A stretch of 64,000 bases of DNA from Halobellus litoreus (GCF_024464595.1 NZ_JANHAW010000001.1:186001-250000); one strand, 5' to 3'. Shown: positions 43,525-51,979, numbered from the stretch's first letter. Notes: generated by a model not told the origin, from the letters alone. A program made the numbers and translations.

Positions 43525-43737
43525 TCAGATCGACGCGACCGCTACCTGGCAGTGAGAACACTGTTTCTTGTCGATCGCCACATACACTGATTCGCAGGAT
43601 GGACATCTAAACAGCGACGGAGTCGGTTTCTCGCTTGTCTGTTCGTCCTGTTCCGATGGCGGAGGATCCGATACTGAGCCGTTGGAGCCTCCGGTGATCG
43701 TCCGTCGTACTCTCGTGATGAGTTTCGTCAAGATCAT
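43525..43737 (-). CDS. Small zinc-ribbon protein
   Basis: The 70-residue product has a basic N terminus (MILTKLITRVRRTITGG), a polar linker, and a C-terminal zinc ribbon with C45PSCESVYVAIDKKQCSHC (two CxxC pairs). Small proteins of this type are common in haloarchaea and mostly uncharacterised. Codon bias is moderate. Confidence 0.6.
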   Translation of the reverse strand: MILTKLITRVRRTITGGSNGSVSDPPPSEQDEQTSEKPTPSLFRCPSCESVYVAIDKKQCSHCQVAVASI

Positions 43738-43791
43738 TTCGTGTGTCGTTCGTTCCGGTGTGTGGTCGAAGAGCGCATCACAGCCACCCGT

Positions 43792-44196
43792 TCAGTGCTC
43801 AACTTTCGTGCCGGCGAGTTCGGCGCTGAACCGCTGACAGTCCCGCACGCCATCCCAGAACTCGTCCGGCGGGTGTGCGGTCTCGACGCTCCGGTTCTCG
43901 CGATCGAACTCGACGATCCCACGCTCGTGGAGTTTCGGCAGGTGCGTGTGGACCAGCGAGATCTCCACCCGTTCCGTCGAGTTCCGTTCGTCTTCCCCAC
44001 CCGTATCGGCGGGGTGTCGTCCCTTCTCGGTGGATCTTTCTCCGGCTCGCCAGGGGTGCTGCCCGTCGGTTTCCAGAGACGCGACGGCCGTCGCGAGAGT
44101 TCCGACGTTGATCGACTCGGTCTCTGTGTGGTTGCGCAGGTAGTAGATGGCGAGTCGTCGCCGTTGGTCACGCAGCAACCCGAAGAGGTCCTCCAT
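43792..44196 (-). CDS. HTH-type regulator of a haloarchaeal family
   Basis: From the ATG at 44196 the 134-residue product begins MEDLFGLLRDQRRRLAIYYL. It continues with a helix-turn-helix region (INVGTLATAVASLETDG) and a second helical part (SLVHTHLPKLHERGIVEFDR), typical of DUF7344-like winged helix proteins. A GTG start at 44226 (VEQVTYQRDPMEDL) would add ten residues. The target is unknown. It lies in the accessory stretch beside another HTH gene. Confidence 0.75.
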   Translation of the reverse strand: MEDLFGLLRDQRRRLAIYYLRNHTETESINVGTLATAVASLETDGQHPWRAGERSTEKGRHPADTGGEDERNSTERVEISLVHTHLPKLHERGIVEFDRENRSVETAHPPDEFWDGVRDCQRFSAELAGTKVEH

Positions 44197-44281
44197 CGGG
44201 TCGCGTTGGTAGGTAACTTGCTCCACGCTCGTCGCATCTGGCCGTCGCAAAAAATCCGTTGTGGAGGATCCGTCGAAAGGG

Positions 44282-45076
44282 TCAGGTCCCGTCTCCCAAC
44301 TCGTCGCGGACCGACGGGGCCACCCGCGTCTCGACGGTTTCACCGTTCCGTTCACGAACCACGAGCCCGTCCGTCTCCAACTGCGAGAGGTGGTGAGAGA
44401 CGGTGCTCGTGGCACGGTCGAGCTCCTGGGCCAAACTCGTGACGCTCGCCGGCTCTGTGCGGGCTACCGAGAGCAGTACCGAGCGCTTGGCCTCAGAGAC
44501 GAGTGCCGTTTGCAGCGCTCGATCGGGTCCGTCCAACGCAACCGGGAACTGTCGCTTGTAGCCCCGGTACTTTTCCGCCTCGATCAATCCCGCAGACTGG
44601 AGCACGCGGCTGTGATACCGGACCGTCGAAAGCGGCTCGCCGACCGCATCAGCGAGTCCGGCCAGGTGAATACCCGGTCTGTCGAGGACTGTCTCGAACA
44701 GCCGTTCCCTGGTCTCGTGGTCCAGCGTCTCCGTCTCACCGTACCGACTGGCGCCGGCTATCGGCGCGAGCATCACCGGCGAACTCTCGATCGTCCCGAC
44801 CGTCGTCAGGAGGTTGGACGCCACCTCCTCAAGGGAGTGCGGGTGTGCCCAGTCCGTCGGTACCGTCGTCGTTCCCTGAACAGCGACTGATTTCGGTTCG
44901 ACGCCTGCCACCGGCTTCGCCTCAACACTGACGACCGGCGTCGTTTCGACTCCGATCGGTTCAGAGTCTACGGTCGCGGAGACCCTCTCCTCGCTGGCAG
45001 CCTCTGCACCAGCTACGGGGCCGGCCACCGCTCCAACGAGGAGAAGTGTGACGACCAGGATTTGGGTTCGGACCAT
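44282..45076 (-). CDS. Membrane-anchored transcription regulator with two winged-helix domains
   Basis: The 264-residue protein begins with a hydrophobic helix (ILVVTLLLVGAVAGPVAGAE, residues 6-25). A valine/threonine/glutamate-rich linker (about 30-75) follows, then a second hydrophobic patch near 92-110. Two winged-helix domains follow, at about 122-180 (LSTVRYHSRVLQSAGLIEA) and 190-255 (RATSTVSHHLSQLETDGLVV). The layout resembles a haloarchaeal regulator class with an external N part and cytoplasmic DNA-binding domains, but topology is inferred. Confidence 0.75.
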   Translation of the reverse strand: MVRTQILVVTLLLVGAVAGPVAGAEAASEERVSATVDSEPIGVETTPVVSVEAKPVAGVEPKSVAVQGTTTVPTDWAHPHSLEEVASNLLTTVGTIESSPVMLAPIAGASRYGETETLDHETRERLFETVLDRPGIHLAGLADAVGEPLSTVRYHSRVLQSAGLIEAEKYRGYKRQFPVALDGPDRALQTALVSEAKRSVLLSVARTEPASVTSLAQELDRATSTVSHHLSQLETDGLVVRERNGETVETRVAPSVRDELGDGT

Positions 45077-45370
45077 AGATGAGCTACCGGGAACCGGTGT
45101 CGCTGTCCGCGCCGGCGACCCGATCCCATCCGGAGTATTTCGAGGAAGAATTTAATTATACCGGGTAAGTTTAGTATGATCTTTCAGAAATAAGAGAAAT
45201 TATCGAATTTTCAGATAATAAACTCGGATATTCACGATCCACTACCTGATCTGCACAAATAGTTACCCGATGGCCCCGTCCTGAGTTTCTCGACCGTGAC
45301 TCGAACGTGAGTGCTCGGAGTTGGGCGCCTATTTCTTAACACTCTTGCCGGTACCAGCGAACCGACACCC
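45077..45370. other. AT-rich divergent intergenic region
   Basis: No gene is seen. The stretch 45140-45240 is strongly AT-rich (for example aagaatttaattatacc and aattatcgaattttcagat) compared with the chromosome, and lies between the regulator (minus) and the lipoprotein gene (plus). It probably contains both promoters. Confidence 0.45.
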
Positions 45371-45991
45371 ATGCGCCGTCGCGCGTTCCTCGCGTCCGCC
45401 CTGACCGCTGCCTCCATCCCCGCTGCAGGGTGTAGTGCTGTCGAATCGCGAACCGAACACACGGACCCGACGGTGGAACCCGACGACAACCCCCGTGATG
45501 ATGGGAAATACCTCGAATTTCGCGAAGACGACACTGCTCTCGCCACCGTGGGCGTCGACCCCAGGTTCGACCCCTTGCCGGAACACTTCTTCACGTCGAT
45601 CTCGCACCCCGAGGACACCGAACTGCAGTCGCTCACACAGCGGTTTGTGGCGCTGGGCGGTGACGGAACCCCGCCGCAGCTCTCGCTCCAAGGCCCGTTT
45701 ATGGGCGACTACGAACCCCATCCGTCCGTGTCGCTGTTCCGAGAGGGATCGGCTGCGGTCCTCGAAGTCCACCGGTTCGGTGAGATCGCCGACGAAACCG
45801 TATTTATCGAGCTTCCGGTCACCCGATGGCCGGAGTCGGACGGTCGACTCGTCGTCGAGAGTACCGTCGAACTCGTCAACCCAGGGCTTATCGACCGGAC
45901 GCACGTCCTCGGCGGACGACTCGAATTCGAGTTTTCCGCTGAGACCGGATCCGACGAACGAACCGCTGACACGCCGGATACGTCGAGGTGA
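45371..45991 (+). CDS. Putative Tat-exported lipoprotein
   Basis: The 206-residue protein starts MRRRAFLASALTAASIPAAG, a twin-arginine signal, with a lipobox (PAAGC) that would attach a lipid to Cys21. The mature part is acidic and mostly beta-rich. It has YLEFREDDTALATVGVDPRF and AAVLEVHRFGEIADETVFIE. No family is recognised. The ATG at 45371 is chosen because it gives the signal peptide. The stop codon overlaps the next start. Confidence 0.75.
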   Translation: MRRRAFLASALTAASIPAAGCSAVESRTEHTDPTVEPDDNPRDDGKYLEFREDDTALATVGVDPRFDPLPEHFFTSISHPEDTELQSLTQRFVALGGDGTPPQLSLQGPFMGDYEPHPSVSLFREGSAAVLEVHRFGEIADETVFIELPVTRWPESDGRLVVESTVELVNPGLIDRTHVLGGRLEFEFSAETGSDERTADTPDTSR

Positions 45992-46257
45992 GGCCATCGA
46001 TCGAGACGCGACCGGCGGATCTCTACGCGCGGGTCGAATCGGAGAACCAGCCCGGGGAGACGCTGGTGGAGACGCTCGAACGGCTCGTCGACGACTACAC
46101 GCTGCTCGATTTCGCCGACGATATGGCCGACCTGAGTGAGCACCACTGGGATCCCGAAGCCCTGGAGGACGAGCTCGAAACCGCGGATCGAGAGAGCCGA
46201 ACCGGACTCGACGAACCCCTTCCGTGGTTCTCGACACCCAGTTTCTCGGACAGTTAG
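45988..46257 (+). CDS. Small acidic protein with VapB-like N-terminal part
   Basis: The frame starts with GTG overlapping the previous stop by four bases (GTGA). The 89-residue product has TRPADLYARVESENQPGETL and VETLERLVDD, a pattern seen in haloarchaeal VapB-type antitoxins with a short strand and two helices. An acidic tail follows. No PIN-domain toxin gene follows, so a toxin-antitoxin role is not supported. Confidence is limited because the start codon is weak. Confidence 0.5.
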   Translation: MRPSIETRPADLYARVESENQPGETLVETLERLVDDYTLLDFADDMADLSEHHWDPEALEDELETADRESRTGLDEPLPWFSTPSFSDS

Positions 46258-46494
46258 CCGCTCAGGATCGTGCTGCTCGGGCCCGCCCGTCTCTCGGACG
46301 CTACAGTCGCCCGTGAGCGCTCTGTGGCGCTGCTGCAGCGAGACCTCGTAGGTCGTCTCGGAATCCGGAAGCGTGACGAGCCACGTGCCCCAGGCGATCC
46401 GCTCGATCAGCGCTGCATCCGGGTCCGCTCGACGCCAACTATCGCAGTTCTTGTCTCGTTTCTGGACGAACGCGAGCGGCGTCACGAGCGGCAC
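46258..46494 (-). pseudogene. Possible fragment of a SWIM-type zinc-finger gene
   Basis: The minus strand between about 46494 and 46258 reads ALIERIAWGTWLVTLPDSET and TYEVSLQQRHRALTGDCSV. This recalls the strand preceding the first Cys of a SWIM finger, but the rest of the finger is missing. The frame runs on into sequence that lacks similarity and overlaps the opposite gene. It may be a truncated remnant. Confidence 0.25.
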
Positions 46495-46684
46495 CTCCCT
46501 TTATTACGTGCAGGACACCCATCGTCCGCTTCGAATCGGCCGCCGCGAAAGTCACAAACCGCCTGCACGTCGCCGCTCTCTGCCGCTGGCGACGACTTCG
46601 AGTCACTGCGCAACGGATACACGCCCTGCGAAAGCCGCTGGTATAAAGGGGTCTCTACGTGTGTCGATTCTACTTATGAAAGAG
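46495..46684. other. Non-coding region before tRNA-Val
   Basis: No gene is supported. Short ORFs here are not conserved-looking. The region lies at the 3' end of the tRNA gene, where integrating elements often sit, but I found no repeated tRNA end. Confidence 0.4.
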
Positions 46685-46759
46685 TGGGTTGGGGCGAATT
46701 TGAATCGCCGGCCTCCTCCATGTCAAGGAGGTGTCATAACCAGACTAGACCACCAACCC
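46685..46759 (-). tRNA. tRNA-Val (anticodon GAC)
   Basis: On the minus strand the acceptor GGGTTGG pairs with CCAACCC, and A is the discriminator. The anticodon loop is cttgaca, giving anticodon GAC. D-arm (ggtctagtctggttatgac) and T-arm (gattcaaattc) are normal. The 3' CCA is not encoded. The gene marks the right end of the accessory stretch. Confidence 0.93.
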
Positions 46760-47003
46760 GCCTGGTCTGCGTTCGGTCGCGCCCTGTTTGAGCGCATTAC
46801 TCAGTTTCCCGGGGACGTAATTGAAGGTTTCGTTTCGGGAACGGACGGTGCCGTCGTCCGATTTTCCGACGGACGGCCGGCCTTCGTGCTCTCGTCGTCG
46901 TCGTTGGGGAGAGTCGGCCGTGATTCTGTGCTTGGGTTGTCTCGGTGTAGTGGCCTTCGCGCGCGCCGTGTCGACATCGAACACTCCGACAGCCTTATGC
47001 TAA
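46760..47003. other. Intergenic region upstream of trpD
   Basis: No gene is seen. The sequence has no clear ORF with coding bias; it leads into the trp promoter at 47004-47027. Confidence 0.4.
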
Positions 47004-47027
47004 TGAACGGATTTGTTCACTATAACC
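47004..47027 (+). promoter_or_regulatory. trp operon promoter with adjacent inverted repeat
   Basis: The inverted repeat tgaac-ggattt-gttca (47004-47019) lies next to ctataac (47020-47026), which is about 26-32 bases before the trpD ATG and is the likely TATA box. The overlap suggests that a repressor could block transcription-factor binding. The regulator is unknown. Confidence 0.45.
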
Positions 47028-47051
47028 CGAACACGTACATCGGTGACCACG

Positions 47052-48074
47052 ATGACACTGCAAGAATACATCGAGCGCGCGACCGGCGGCGAGGACCTGA
47101 CACAGGAAGAATCCCGCGAGGCGGCCAGTCTCGTCTTCGAGGACGCGACTGAGGCCCAGATCGGCGCGTTGCTGGCGGCGCTGAGAGCGAAGGGCGAGAC
47201 CGAAACGGAAATCGCGGGCTTCGCGCAGGGGATGCGCGACGCCGCTCGGACGATCCAGCCGGATCGAGCCCCGCTCGTCGACACCTGCGGCACCGGCGGC
47301 GACGACTACAACACGATCAACGTCTCGACGACGAGCGCGATCGTCGCCGCGGGCGCGGGCGCGGCGGTCGCGAAACACGGCAACTACTCCGTCTCCTCCT
47401 CGTCGGGGAGCGCCGACGTCCTGGAGGTCGCCGGCGCGGACGTCGAGGCCGAACCGCCCGCCGTCGAGGAAGCTATCGAGCGCGACGGGATCGGCTTCAT
47501 GCTCGCCCCGGTCTTCCACCCGGCGATGAAGGCGGTCATCGGGCCACGGAAGGAACTCGGGATGCGGACGATCTTCAACGTGCTCGGCCCGCTGACGAAC
47601 CCCGCGGGCGCGGACGCCCAGGTCGTCGGCGTCTACGACGAGGCCCTCGTTCCGGTGCTGGCCCGCGCCCTCTCGCATATGTCCGTCGAGCGCGCGCTCG
47701 TCGTCCACGGCTCCGGGATGGACGAGATCGCACTGCACGACGAGACCGCCGTCGCGGAGGTCGACGGCGACGGGATCGAGGAGTACGCCATAACGCCCGA
47801 AGAGATCGGACTCGACGCCGCGCCGATCGACGCCGTCGCCGGCGGGTCGCCCGAGGAGAACGCGGCGGACCTCCGCGGCATCGTGACCGGTGAGGTGACG
47901 GGAGCCAAGCGAGACATCATCCTCGCGAACGCTGGCGCGGCGATCTACGTCGCCGGCATCGCCGACAGCATCGACGAGGGCGTCGAGGTCGCCGCGAACG
48001 CGATCGACGAGGACGACGCCGCGTCGACGTTTTCGGACCTCTGTGAGCCGATCGACGCCGCGGTGGAGCGCTGA
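47052..48074 (+). CDS. trpD: Anthranilate phosphoribosyltransferase
   Basis: This enzyme joins anthranilate to PRPP in tryptophan synthesis. The 340-residue protein has the intact PRPP motif VDTCGTGGDDYNTINVSTT near residue 77 and the anthranilate-site motif KHGNYSVSSSSGSADVLE. The start at 47052 follows a TATA box by about 25 bases. It is the first gene of trpDFEG; trpC, trpB and trpA are not in the window. Confidence 0.96.
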   Translation: MTLQEYIERATGGEDLTQEESREAASLVFEDATEAQIGALLAALRAKGETETEIAGFAQGMRDAARTIQPDRAPLVDTCGTGGDDYNTINVSTTSAIVAAGAGAAVAKHGNYSVSSSSGSADVLEVAGADVEAEPPAVEEAIERDGIGFMLAPVFHPAMKAVIGPRKELGMRTIFNVLGPLTNPAGADAQVVGVYDEALVPVLARALSHMSVERALVVHGSGMDEIALHDETAVAEVDGDGIEEYAITPEEIGLDAAPIDAVAGGSPEENAADLRGIVTGEVTGAKRDIILANAGAAIYVAGIADSIDEGVEVAANAIDEDDAASTFSDLCEPIDAAVER

Positions 48075-48078
48075 TCCG

Positions 48079-48771
48079 ATGGTCCGGGTGAAGATCTGCG
48101 GCGTGACGAACGAGTCAGACCTGCGAGCCGTCGATACCGCCGGCGCGGACGCCGTGGGCGTCATCGCAGACGTCCCGGTCGACACGCCGAGGGAGGTGTC
48201 GCTCGACGAGGCGAGAGACCTCGTCGGCGCCGCACCGCCCTTCCTCACGACGACGCTCGTGACGATGCCCGATACCGTCGCGGACGCCGTCGACGCGGCC
48301 GTGCGGGTCGAGCCGGACGTGCTCCAGCTCCACGGCGATTTCGACCCCGAAGAACTGGATGCGATCCGCACAGACGTCGCCGCCGACCTCGTTGCGGTCG
48401 TCGACGCCGCAGACCCCGAACGCGCTCGCACCGTCGCGCCGGCGGTCGACGCCGTTCTCGTCGACTCCGTGGACGAGTCGGGCGCGGGCGGAACCGGCGA
48501 GACCCACGACTGGGCGGCGACCGCGGAGGTCGCGGCGACGCTCGACGCGCCGGTGATCCTCGCCGGCGGGTTGAGCCCCGAAAACGTCGCCGAAGCGGTC
48601 GACGCCGTCGACCCGTACGCCGTCGACGTCGCCAGCGGCGTCGAGCGGGCCGGCGGACGGAAGGACCGCGACGCCGTCCGCGCGTTCGTCGCGAACGCGC
48701 TCGGCGCGGGAGCGGAGCGCGAAGACGGGAACGGGGACGGACAGCCCCGGGCCGAGGGGGTGTCGCCGTGA
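48079..48771 (+). CDS. trpF: Phosphoribosylanthranilate isomerase
   Basis: The 230-residue protein carries out the Amadori step of tryptophan synthesis. The TIM barrel has VRVKICGVTNESDLRAV at the start, with the catalytic Cys. LQLHGDFDPEEL and the phosphate-binding ILAGGLSPENVAEAV follow, with VDVASGVERAGGRKD near the end. It starts four bases after trpD stops, and its end overlaps trpE by four bases. Confidence 0.95.
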   Translation: MVRVKICGVTNESDLRAVDTAGADAVGVIADVPVDTPREVSLDEARDLVGAAPPFLTTTLVTMPDTVADAVDAAVRVEPDVLQLHGDFDPEELDAIRTDVAADLVAVVDAADPERARTVAPAVDAVLVDSVDESGAGGTGETHDWAATAEVAATLDAPVILAGGLSPENVAEAVDAVDPYAVDVASGVERAGGRKDRDAVRAFVANALGAGAEREDGNGDGQPRAEGVSP

Positions 48772-50531
48772 CCGACGCGACGACCGGCGAGGCCGATGCG
48801 ACGGCGGCCACGAAGCTCTCGCGCTCCCGCGAATCGTTCGTCGCGGACGTCGCGGCGGCCACGGAACGGGCGGACGGGCCGGTCGTCGCGCACGTGACCG
48901 CCGAAATTCCGGACGTGACGCCGCTGACAGCCTACGCCGCGCTCGCGGGGCGGAGCGATTACGGCTTCCTCCTCGAGAGCGCTGAGAAGACGCCGTCGAG
49001 CGATCCGGCGGGCGCGTTCGCTCCGGCGCACGCCACGACGGACCGCCACGCCCGGTTCTCGTTCGTGGGCTACGACCCGGACGCGGTCGTCACCGTCGAT
49101 CCGGACGGCGTCGACGTCGAGCGGCTGGGGGGGCGGGCAGCGGAGTACGTCGCCGCGGCCGACGAGAGCGAAACTACACGTGACAGCACCGACCGCGACG
49201 TCCTGGACCGACTTCGATCGGCGTTCCCGACGCTGCCGCGGGTCGGTTTCCCGGACGACGACCGCCAGCAGCTCCGGGGCGGCCTCGTCGGGTTTCTGGC
49301 GTACGAGGCCGTCTACGACCTCTGGCTCTCGGAGGTCGGCGTCGAGCGCCCCGAGACGGAGACACCGGACGCGCAGTTCGTGCTCACCACGAAGACGCTC
49401 TCGTTCGATCACGCCGAGGACGCCGTCTCGCTCGTTCTCACTCCCGTAGTCGGTCCCGACGACGATCCGGGCGCGGTCTACGACGACCTCCGCGCGGAGG
49501 CCGCGGACGTGTCGTCGACGCTCGCGGACGCGACCCCGCCCGAGACGGGGGGATTCGTCCGGAGCGGCGAGTCGGCCGGGCCGCAGGCGGAGTACGAGGC
49601 GGCCGTGCGGAAAACGAAAGAACACGTCCTCGACGGCGACATCTACCAGGGCGTCATCTCTCGCGTCCGCGAGCTCCGCGGCGAGGTCGACCCCCTGGGC
49701 CTCTACGAGGCGCTTCGGGACGTCAACCCCTCGCCGTATATGTACGTCCTCCGGCACGACGACCGCCACATCGTCGGCGCGAGCCCCGAAACGCTCGTCT
49801 CCGTCCGCGGGGACCGCGTCGTGTCTAACCCGATCGCGGGGACGTGCCCGCGCGGGACGAGCCCCGTCGAGGACCGTCGCCTGGCCGGGGAGATGCTCGC
49901 CGACGGGAAGGAGCGCGCCGAGCACACGATGCTCGTCGACCTCGCCCGAAACGACGTGCGTCGCGTCTCCGAACCGGGTAGCGTCCGCGTCGAGGAGTTC
50001 ATGAACGTCCTGAAGTACAGCCACGTCCAGCACATCGAGTCGACCGTGACCGGAACGATGGCCGGAAGCGACGCTCTGGGACGGGCGGACGGCCGCGCCG
50101 CCGACGCGTTCGATGCGACCCGCGCGACGTTCCCGGCCGGCACCCTGACCGGCGCGCCGAAGGTCCGCGCGATGGAGATCGTCGACGAACTCGAACGGGT
50201 ACCGAGGGGCGTCTACGGCGGCGGCGTCGGTTACTACTCGTGGTCCGGCGACGCCGACTTCGCGATCGTCATCCGGACGGCGACGGTGGATCGCAGCGGC
50301 GACGAGGACGTCATCACGGTGCGCGCGGGTGCGGGAATCGTCGCCGACAGCGATCCGACCGCCGAGTACGAGGAGACCGAACAGAAGATGGACGGCGTGC
50401 TCACGGCGGTCGAGCGGATCGAGGAGGAGTCCGACTCGTCCGAAGCGAGCGACGACGACGACGCGGGATCAGACACGAACGACGACGCGACGCCGGACGA
50501 CCAGACGGTCTCCGGGGAGGTCTCCCGATGA
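48768..50531 (+). CDS. trpE: Anthranilate synthase component I
   Basis: The 587-residue protein converts chorismate to anthranilate. The chorismate-binding domain has RFSFVGYDPDAVV, the QGVISRVREL stretch, MYVLRHDDRHIVGASPETLV, and the catalytic stretch PIAGTCPRGTSPVEDRR. It starts with GTG overlapping the trpF stop (GTGA). An acidic C-terminal tail of about 40 residues is low complexity. The partner TrpG follows immediately. Confidence 0.96.
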   Translation: MTDATTGEADATAATKLSRSRESFVADVAAATERADGPVVAHVTAEIPDVTPLTAYAALAGRSDYGFLLESAEKTPSSDPAGAFAPAHATTDRHARFSFVGYDPDAVVTVDPDGVDVERLGGRAAEYVAAADESETTRDSTDRDVLDRLRSAFPTLPRVGFPDDDRQQLRGGLVGFLAYEAVYDLWLSEVGVERPETETPDAQFVLTTKTLSFDHAEDAVSLVLTPVVGPDDDPGAVYDDLRAEAADVSSTLADATPPETGGFVRSGESAGPQAEYEAAVRKTKEHVLDGDIYQGVISRVRELRGEVDPLGLYEALRDVNPSPYMYVLRHDDRHIVGASPETLVSVRGDRVVSNPIAGTCPRGTSPVEDRRLAGEMLADGKERAEHTMLVDLARNDVRRVSEPGSVRVEEFMNVLKYSHVQHIESTVTGTMAGSDALGRADGRAADAFDATRATFPAGTLTGAPKVRAMEIVDELERVPRGVYGGGVGYYSWSGDADFAIVIRTATVDRSGDEDVITVRAGAGIVADSDPTAEYEETEQKMDGVLTAVERIEEESDSSEASDDDDAGSDTNDDATPDDQTVSGEVSR

Positions 50532-51226
50532 CGGTCCGCCTGCTCGTCGTCGACAACTTCGACTCGTTCACGTACAACCTCGTGGAGTACTTCTCCGAAC
50601 AGCGGATCGACGGCGAGCGCGTGGAAGTGCTCGTCCGCAAGAACACGGCCGATCTCGACGAACTCCGCGATCTCGACCCCGACGCCATCGTCATCAGTCC
50701 CGGTCCGGGTCACCCGAAGAACGAGCGCGACGTGGGCGTCACCATCGACGTCCTCACGACGCTCTCTGAGACGGTTCCCACGCTCGGCGTCTGTCTCGGC
50801 CTCGAAGCGGCCGTCTACGCTTACGGCGGCGAGATCGGACACGCGCCGGAACCGATCCACGGGAAGGCCTACCCCGTCGACCACGACGGCCGCGGCGTGT
50901 TTGCCGGTCTCGATCAGGGCTTTCAGGCCGGGCGCTACCACTCGCTGGTCGCGACGAGCGTCCCCGACTGCTTCGAGGTGTCGGCGACGACGGCACACGC
51001 GGTTTCGGACGGCGAGCGAGGGGCTGACCGAGCGGCAACCGACGGGACGACGGACGACGCCCGGTCGACGGATCTCGTGATGGGCGTCCGCCACCGAGAG
51101 TTCCCGATCGAAGCCGTCCAGTTCCACCCGGAATCGGTGCTCACCGGCGTCGGTCACGACGTCGTCCGGAACTTCCTCGAGGCGTACGTTCGCCCCGCCG
51201 AATCGGAGACGACGGCGCAGGTCTGA
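50528..51226 (+). CDS. trpG: Anthranilate synthase component II (glutamine amidotransferase)
   Basis: The 232-residue protein supplies ammonia to TrpE. It has LLVVDNFDSFTYNLVEYF at the start and ISPGPGHP. The nucleophile Cys is in LGVCLGLEAAVYAYGG, where the usual GHQ after CLG is changed to LEA. The catalytic His and Glu are in AVQFHPESVLTG. The acid-rich insertion before the last strand is haloarchaeal. It overlaps trpE by four bases. Confidence 0.95.
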   Translation: MTVRLLVVDNFDSFTYNLVEYFSEQRIDGERVEVLVRKNTADLDELRDLDPDAIVISPGPGHPKNERDVGVTIDVLTTLSETVPTLGVCLGLEAAVYAYGGEIGHAPEPIHGKAYPVDHDGRGVFAGLDQGFQAGRYHSLVATSVPDCFEVSATTAHAVSDGERGADRAATDGTTDDARSTDLVMGVRHREFPIEAVQFHPESVLTGVGHDVVRNFLEAYVRPAESETTAQV

Positions 51227-51244
51227 CGACCGCCTCGATTCCGA

Positions 51245-51466
51245 TTAGAGCACGTTGATACCGAAGAACGAGAGCACCAGCAGCGCCCCGACGACGACGG
51301 CGGCGATCGTAACCAGTCGCCACGCGACCTTGAGCGCGATCCGTCCGACGAGGACGACGATCGCGACTGCGACGATCACGGCGAGTGCCTGTCCGAGCGG
51401 TTGGGCGAGCAGCCCGCCGAGTTGCATCGGGACGAGCGCCGCTGTCGACGCGAGTGGAGACGACAT
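51245..51466 (-). CDS. Small membrane protein
   Basis: From the ATG at 51466 the 73-residue product has two hydrophobic helices (LGQALAVIVAVAIVVLVGRI and WRLVTIAAVVVGALLVLSFF). No family is recognised. It converges on the trp operon. Confidence 0.65.
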   Translation of the reverse strand: MSSPLASTAALVPMQLGGLLAQPLGQALAVIVAVAIVVLVGRIALKVAWRLVTIAAVVVGALLVLSFFGINVL

Positions 51467-51837
51467 ATCCGACGCTTTCACCGGACGGAGGAATAAGTCT
51501 GTGGGGTGATTGGGACCGGATCGCTGCACCCAAATCGACGGACGGGGTCGGGTCCGGCCGAACGTATACGAATTCTGGCTATTTCACGGTCCGTCTCGGA
51601 GGTTCGACGGTGGCATCTCGCGGACATTCGCTAAACGGTTCGCAGCTCGGACGGAGTACTCGCGTCCTCGACACCCCCCTCGGTTCCGCTGGATAGTCGC
51701 CGGACAGCGGCGACTCGAGCCGTCTCGTACTTCACTTTCACTCCGGTCTAGGTACCTTCATATTCCTCGTGTCCGTACCCCGCTACGCCACGTCGAACGT
51801 GTGGGGACCCCGGCCGAGGATACGGTGCTAATTATGA
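51467..51837. other. Long intergenic region between the small membrane gene and nrdJ
   Basis: I see no supported gene. The ORFs that span it have no coding bias and their products lack recognisable motifs. The last part before 51838 is AT-rich and leads into the nrdJ promoter. Confidence 0.4.
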
Positions 51838-51845
51838 TATTTATT
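51838..51845 (+). promoter_or_regulatory. Likely TATA box of the nrdJ transcript
   Basis: The stretch tatttatt lies in an AT-rich block (taattatgatatttattgg). A start site about 25 bases downstream would give a leader of about 110-120 bases before nrdJ, unusual for a haloarchaeon with many leaderless mRNAs. Confidence 0.45.
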
Positions 51846-51907
51846 GGTTGAATCGCCGAATACCGAAGCCTTAACCGACCCGCCACACTCACAAGACACC
51901 GTTACAA

Positions 51908-51979
51908 ATGATCGCAAATCAGTCACTCACTCGATCCGAGAACGTCCCGTGCGTGCGCACAGGACGGGAGGAACAGTAG
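51908..51979 (+). CDS. Upstream ORF (23-residue leader peptide) before nrdJ
   Basis: ATG at 51908 opens a 23-codon frame, MIANQSLTRSENVPCVRTGR followed by EEQ. It stops with TAG at 51977-51979, directly before the nrdJ ATG at 51980 (TAGATG). A hairpin (51943-51952 with 51957-51966) lies inside its second half. A Shine-Dalgarno ggagg follows at 51967-51971. Translation of this leader could be coupled to nrdJ translation. It could also be chance, and there is no homology evidence. Confidence 0.45.
   Translation: MIANQSLTRSENVPCVRTGREEQ
51943..51971 (+). promoter_or_regulatory. Hairpin plus Shine-Dalgarno before nrdJ
   Basis: The arms cgtcccgtgc (51943-51952) and gcacaggacg (51957-51966) form a 10-bp stem with one mismatch and a small loop. 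ggagg at 51967-51971 sits 8 bases before the nrdJ ATG. The Shine-Dalgarno adjoins the stem, so the fold could affect ribosome access. Confidence 0.5.

Noticed and set aside
45988-46257. Toxin-antitoxin pair
   Set aside because: The small protein is VapB-like only in its first part, and no toxin-like (PIN) gene follows.
46685-46759. Integration duplicate of the tRNA-Val 3' end
   Set aside because: I looked for the acceptor/T-arm sequence (gggttggggcgaatttg) in the 41-47 kb stretch and did not find a second copy.
51840-51979. Cobalamin riboswitch before the B12-dependent reductase
   Set aside because: No B12-box-like sequence is visible, the space is short, and such riboswitches are not known to me in haloarchaea.
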